Assembly: GCA_050330855.1 (NCBI GenBank)
Contig: JBHJNL010000144.1
Coordinates: 1 to 17,748, forward strand
Direction: 5' to 3'
DNA from: RCC1774 sp050330855
Lineage (GTDB): Bacteria; Cyanobacteriota; Cyanobacteriia; Thermosynechococcales; Thermosynechococcaceae
DNA length: 17,748 bases
Below, one piece after another: positions 15,245 through 17,748 of the stretch; positions within the stretch are counted from its first letter, which is position 1; each line of letters opens with the position of its first letter. Made by a program: the position numbers and the translations under genes. The notes under the pieces were generated by a model, which worked only from the letters and a program-made list of their open reading frames with translations, was not told where the DNA came from and ran no database searches.

Positions 15245-15877
15245 TTAGAGTGCTGCTGTTAATTGGTTTTGGCAACTCAGTGCTGATAATTTTGTCTGAG
15301 AGGTTGATGCAGAATGCCTGGGCAAACGGTATGCTTTGCTGACATCACAATCCCTATCCCTAAAAGCTTGGGGAATTCCTAGAATAGGAAAAAACGTCTG
15401 ACGAGGAAATTGTTGGACCAGTGGCTGCTGAACAGAATCACACCCAAGCACCAGTAAGTCTGCCTGTTCTGCCACCATGACTGCGTTCAATTCTGTGGCC
15501 ACATCCCCAAAACATAGGTGGGTTGTAAAGGCACCGCGCCACTCTTCGGCCAGTGAACGAACTCGCCATAGCAACAGATCCGCTCTTGTGAACTGCATGG
15601 CATCATCAGAGAATGTCTGCTTTAGCACATGAACCACATGAATAAACACAGATTGACGGGATGCTAGCTGCATCTGGTGTGCGATGCAAAAAACCATATC
15701 GAGGGCAGTATGACTCTCCTCAGAATCGCTGTAACCGATTACCAAATTAGTTGGGTGCGATGAGGGTTCATAAACAGGAGCAAAAGACGGAACACCGGGC
15801 CTAAGAAGAACCGGTTTGTTGTGGAACTCTTGCCCGAAAGCACCTTGCAACCTGGCTAGGATTAATTGAATATTCAT
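15245..15877 (-). CDS. Universal-stress-protein (Usp) domain protein
   Basis: A 210-residue protein with one Usp-like domain at about residues 43-170. The first strand and helix are NLVIGYSDSEESHTALDMVF, the second strand is SVFIHVVHVL, and the later strand ADLLVLGCDS precedes the position of the ATP loop. The Gly-rich loop of ATP-binding members (G-x2-G-x9-G-S/T) is not seen, so it resembles the non-ATP-binding UspA type. The N-terminal 40 residues (MNIQLILARLQGAFG onward) are specific to this subgroup, and the C-terminal tail is polar. I chose ATG 15877; the frame runs back to a TTG at 15940, but that extension lacks support. Its gene is convergent with the SLC13 permease. A stress- or transport-linked role is inferred only. 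Confidence 0.8.
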   Translation of the reverse strand: MNIQLILARLQGAFGQEFHNKPVLLRPGVPSFAPVYEPSSHPTNLVIGYSDSEESHTALDMVFCIAHQMQLASRQSVFIHVVHVLKQTFSDDAMQFTRADLLLWRVRSLAEEWRGAFTTHLCFGDVATELNAVMVAEQADLLVLGCDSVQQPLVQQFPRQTFFPILGIPQAFRDRDCDVSKAYRLPRHSASTSQTKLSALSCQNQLTAAL

Positions 15878-16240
15878 AGCATTAAATTCATTCCAGGAAC
15901 TTTTACAGATGAGCAATCTGACCTGTGTCTTGATGAGCAAGCAACAAACAGGCGAAAACTCAAGTTAACCTGAGGATCCTGAAAGAAATTAAACTCACAA
16001 TACTGCGATTCTCTCAGTCTCCTCTCAATGCTGACGAAGTTAGCTGACGGGCTAGGACTGAGAGGTGTCCTTCTCAAAGATGGCTGTTAATCAATCATCT
16101 GTTAGAGATAAGCCCCATGATTTGGTTCCTCCGCTCCAGTGATGCCTACAGTAGATTGCTCTCAGTAGAAAGACACTAGATTAAGCTGACATGGCAATAC
16201 CATGAGTTAGAGTCTAGCAAATTCTTTAACGGTTGAACAT
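15878..16240. promoter_or_regulatory. Usp upstream region with two inverted repeats
   Basis: A 363-base stretch without a credible gene. It holds a near-perfect 16-base palindrome, CTCAAGTTAACCTGAG (15959-15974, one mismatched pair), about 82 bases before the Usp start, and 9-base arms CTCTCAGTC (16011-16019) and GACTGAGAG (16056-16064). Inside those arms GCTGAC occurs twice as a direct repeat (16030 and 16043). The first is a candidate operator; the second could be a hairpin but has no T run. Confidence 0.4.
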
Positions 16241-17332
16241 CTAAATCAATCGCTGCTTGAGCCAAAAATCTAGAAAGGGGAGCGCCACCCGATAGCTATA
16301 CTGAGGGCCATAGATCAGTCCCTTCTGTTGAAGGCTGTTGAGTGCTCCTTGGAGACTTCCTCCACGGGAAAGCTGATGCTTTTGGATGTAGTTACGGGCG
16401 TGGGGACTATCGGTGGGGTCGAGGGCCAAACTTTCAAGCACCCTAATTTGGCTTGGCGGTAGCAGCAGCAGCAAGGATTCAAAAGTGACAGATATGTCTG
16501 TAATGAGGGCCACCATGCTGCGATGGATATGATGGCCTTGGAGAAGTCCAGGCGTCGAAGAGTGGGTTGCGTTGTACTCCAAGCAAACTCTCTTTGCTAA
16601 CGCGATCGCATCTCCTAAATGTCCCTGCACATAGCTCAAAAAGAGGTCTGCAGCGTGAGTTTCTAGGTCAAGCTTTAAACCAAAAGCCGCCATTTCAGCC
16701 ACTAGCCAGGGCCGTAGTTCATCATTACTGAGGGGTGACAATGCAATGGTTCGCAGCGCATAATTTTGTCCCCAAGCCTCGGCCATCGCGGTAACTAGGA
16801 TATAGCTGACTTGATTTTGCTGTTCCATGACCTGGCTCAAGCTCACCTCCCACCGCTCCTGTCGGTCCCAAGAGCGAATATGAGCTACGTTTTGCAACAC
16901 CACCCCAAGGGGGCAATCTAGACCCTGGCTAAGCTGTTGCGGCAGATCGAGCAACGCCCTGAGTAATGGCCATTCCTTACCCGAGGCCACGTGCCACACG
17001 AACCGCGCTCGTCCGGGGACAGATGACTCTAGCGTTACCGGATGTGTCAAACTCCACGCCTGCAGAAATGCGAGTGCCTTGGCGTTGGTAAAGGTGCTGG
17101 TAATCACATTGCCAAAGACCTGCAAAAACTGCTGAGGGCTGGTGGTGCGGAGACAGTCAACCTCTAACAATTGCACCTCTATTTGCTGGGCAGCAGCGCG
17201 AATTAAGGTGCGACGCCCACTCCCTGGCACTCCAGTCACGAGGCAGTGGGTCTTATCGATTAGCGCTTCCACCAGATCCTCTCGCTGGTCTACACGGTCT
17301 ACAAATCCTTGGAGCAACACAGGAAGAGGCAT
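16241..17332 (-). CDS. ATPase-like (archaeal-ATPase/STAND-like) protein with decayed nucleotide site
   Basis: A 363-residue protein with the layout of archaeal-type AAA/STAND ATPases: an N-terminal P-loop region (residues 28-60), a lid-like helical part (about 200-250) and a C-terminal winged helix (about 295-363) ending in ALPFLDFWLKQRLI, a pattern common at the end of these proteins. The Walker A position reads GVPGSGRRTL (34-43): the invariant Lys is Arg40 and the following Ser/Thr is Arg41. The best Walker B candidate, LGVVLQNVAHI (142-152), lacks the acidic pair. It therefore probably binds ATP poorly or not at all and may be a scaffold or DNA-binding protein. ATG 17332 gives the expected N-terminus. 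Role unknown; neighbours are the Usp gene and a broken P-type ATPase, in the opposite direction. Confidence 0.75.
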   Translation of the reverse strand: MPLPVLLQGFVDRVDQREDLVEALIDKTHCLVTGVPGSGRRTLIRAAAQQIEVQLLEVDCLRTTSPQQFLQVFGNVITSTFTNAKALAFLQAWSLTHPVTLESSVPGRARFVWHVASGKEWPLLRALLDLPQQLSQGLDCPLGVVLQNVAHIRSWDRQERWEVSLSQVMEQQNQVSYILVTAMAEAWGQNYALRTIALSPLSNDELRPWLVAEMAAFGLKLDLETHAADLFLSYVQGHLGDAIALAKRVCLEYNATHSSTPGLLQGHHIHRSMVALITDISVTFESLLLLLPPSQIRVLESLALDPTDSPHARNYIQKHQLSRGGSLQGALNSLQQKGLIYGPQYSYRVALPFLDFWLKQRLI

Positions 17333-17465
17333 GATTTAAAAATGGGAAAGAGATATACAGAAGCAATCATAAGTGACCTTAATCGTAATATCCTGAAGCA
17401 GCACTATTTAGTGGTGCTAGTATAAATTGAACAGAACTATTATTTGAGCAATTAGGCTTCAATCG

Positions 17466-17672
17466 ATGGTTGTTAATCCTGTTGTGGATTTCGTTTCGCC
17501 GCCCTCTCCATCAGATTGGCACGCTCTAGAGACGACGACTTCGGTCAAGTGCTTGGACAGCGATCGTAGCCAGGGTCTCTCCCTTGAGCAGGTAGCCGAA
17601 CGTCTCCGGCAGTATGGCACTAATGAGCTACAGATAGATCAGGAAATGGTGTCTAGAGCTATACAGGGCTGA
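17466..17672 (+). pseudogene. N-terminal fragment of a P-type cation-transporting ATPase
   Basis: The first about 58 residues match the N-terminal domain of P-type cation ATPases: WHALETTTSVKCLDSDRSQG, then LSLEQVAERLRQYGTNELQ, the usual run-up to the first membrane helices. After Gln at about 17634 the expected continuation (a short linker, then hydrophobic helices) is replaced by IDQEMVSRAIQG and a stop at 17672. The actuator, phosphorylation and nucleotide domains are absent, so a protein normally near 900 residues is reduced to 68. The gene was probably cut by an insertion or rearrangement at about 17635-17660. A full copy could continue on the other side of an inserted element beyond the window. 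Homology is clear; the exact breakpoint is estimated. Confidence 0.8.
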
Positions 17673-17713
17673 AAAGCTTATACTTCAGTCACTATGAGCG
17701 AGGCAAGTAAGCC

Positions 17714-17748
17714 ATGAGTGTAAAGCAAACCTACCAAAACCGTACTGC
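17714..17748 (+). CDS. Possible start of a gene running off the right edge (mobile-element gene?)
   Basis: ATG 17714 opens a frame reading MSVKQTYQNRT up to the window end. It follows directly on the break in the P-type ATPase gene, so a transposase of the interrupting element is a reasonable guess. With only 11 complete codons no family can be assigned, and the upstream GAGG at 17698-17702 is rather far for a ribosome binding site. Confidence 0.25.
   Translation, partial: MSVKQTYQNRT

Larger units (their letters stand above)
1846..16609. repeat. HIP1 octamer GCGATCGC, at least 16 copies
   Basis: Copies seen by eye start at 1846, 1978, 2725, 3131, 3380, 3730, 4442, 6546, 6786, 7704, 8836, 10824, 12327, 13315, 14541 and 16602. 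This is far above chance for an 8-mer in under 18 kb and is a hallmark of many cyanobacterial chromosomes. Most copies lie inside genes. None is found in 1-1845, the methylase cassette, and none between 4450 and 6545, which covers most of the decayed ABC operon. Confidence 0.95.

Noticed and set aside
15154..15342. 62-codon open frame after the SLC13 gene
   Set aside because: It begins inside the loop of the C5/G5 hairpin, has no ribosome binding site, and overlaps the end of the Usp gene.
16011..16064. Intrinsic terminator for the ATPase-like gene
   Set aside because: The arms are 9 bases but the loop is 36 bases and no T run follows on the minus strand.
15874..16077. 67-codon open frame upstream of the Usp gene
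   Set aside because: It has no recognisable family pattern and covers the palindromes of what looks like a promoter region.

Overview
The window looks like chromosomal DNA of a cyanobacterium. The octamer GCGATCGC (HIP1), typical of many cyanobacterial genomes, occurs at least 16 times between 1846 and 16609. Several genes also match families common in this phylum: a four-helix DUF4079-like membrane protein, Uma2-family proteins and an SLC13 permease with RCK_C domains. I cannot place it below phylum with confidence. No tRNA, rRNA or CRISPR array was seen.

Layout. (1) 1-1780 is a DNA-methylation cassette: a C5-cytosine methyltransferase (+), a divergent XRE-type regulator (-), and a short, probably cut-off unknown gene joined to the regulator. 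The stretch has no HIP1 site and ends against the last 28 codons of a Uma2-family gene, so it looks imported. (2) 1886-4367 (-) holds a TPR protein followed by a small four-helix membrane protein. (3) 4561-6881 (+) is an ABC exporter operon (ATPase, then permease) in which each gene carries one in-frame stop codon, so it is probably dead. (4) 6970-7746 (+) is a full-length Uma2-family protein.

(5) 7856-11186 (-) is a compact four-gene run: MscS-type channel, RimB-like retropepsin-fold protease, RimK glutamate ligase, and an M14-type aspartoacylase/desuccinylase-like metallohydrolase. The last three genes are tightly packed or overlapping. They suggest a module that adds glutamate to a protein target and takes it off again. 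(6) 11571-13043 has two Crp/Fnr-type regulators arranged tail to tail. The first is preceded by a stretch rich in possible RNA stems. The second diverges from an SLC13/RCK_C anion permease (13204-15123) across a 160-base gap with two strong inverted repeats, so it is the likely regulator of the permease.

(7) 15245-17748 has a divergent Usp-domain protein, an ATPase-like protein whose nucleotide-binding motifs have decayed, and the first part of a P-type cation ATPase that breaks off near 17640, where foreign DNA, possibly a mobile element, seems to begin.

The window therefore mixes normal core-type operons with three scars of genome rearrangement: the methylase cassette at the left, the stop-riddled ABC operon, and the broken P-type ATPase at the right edge.
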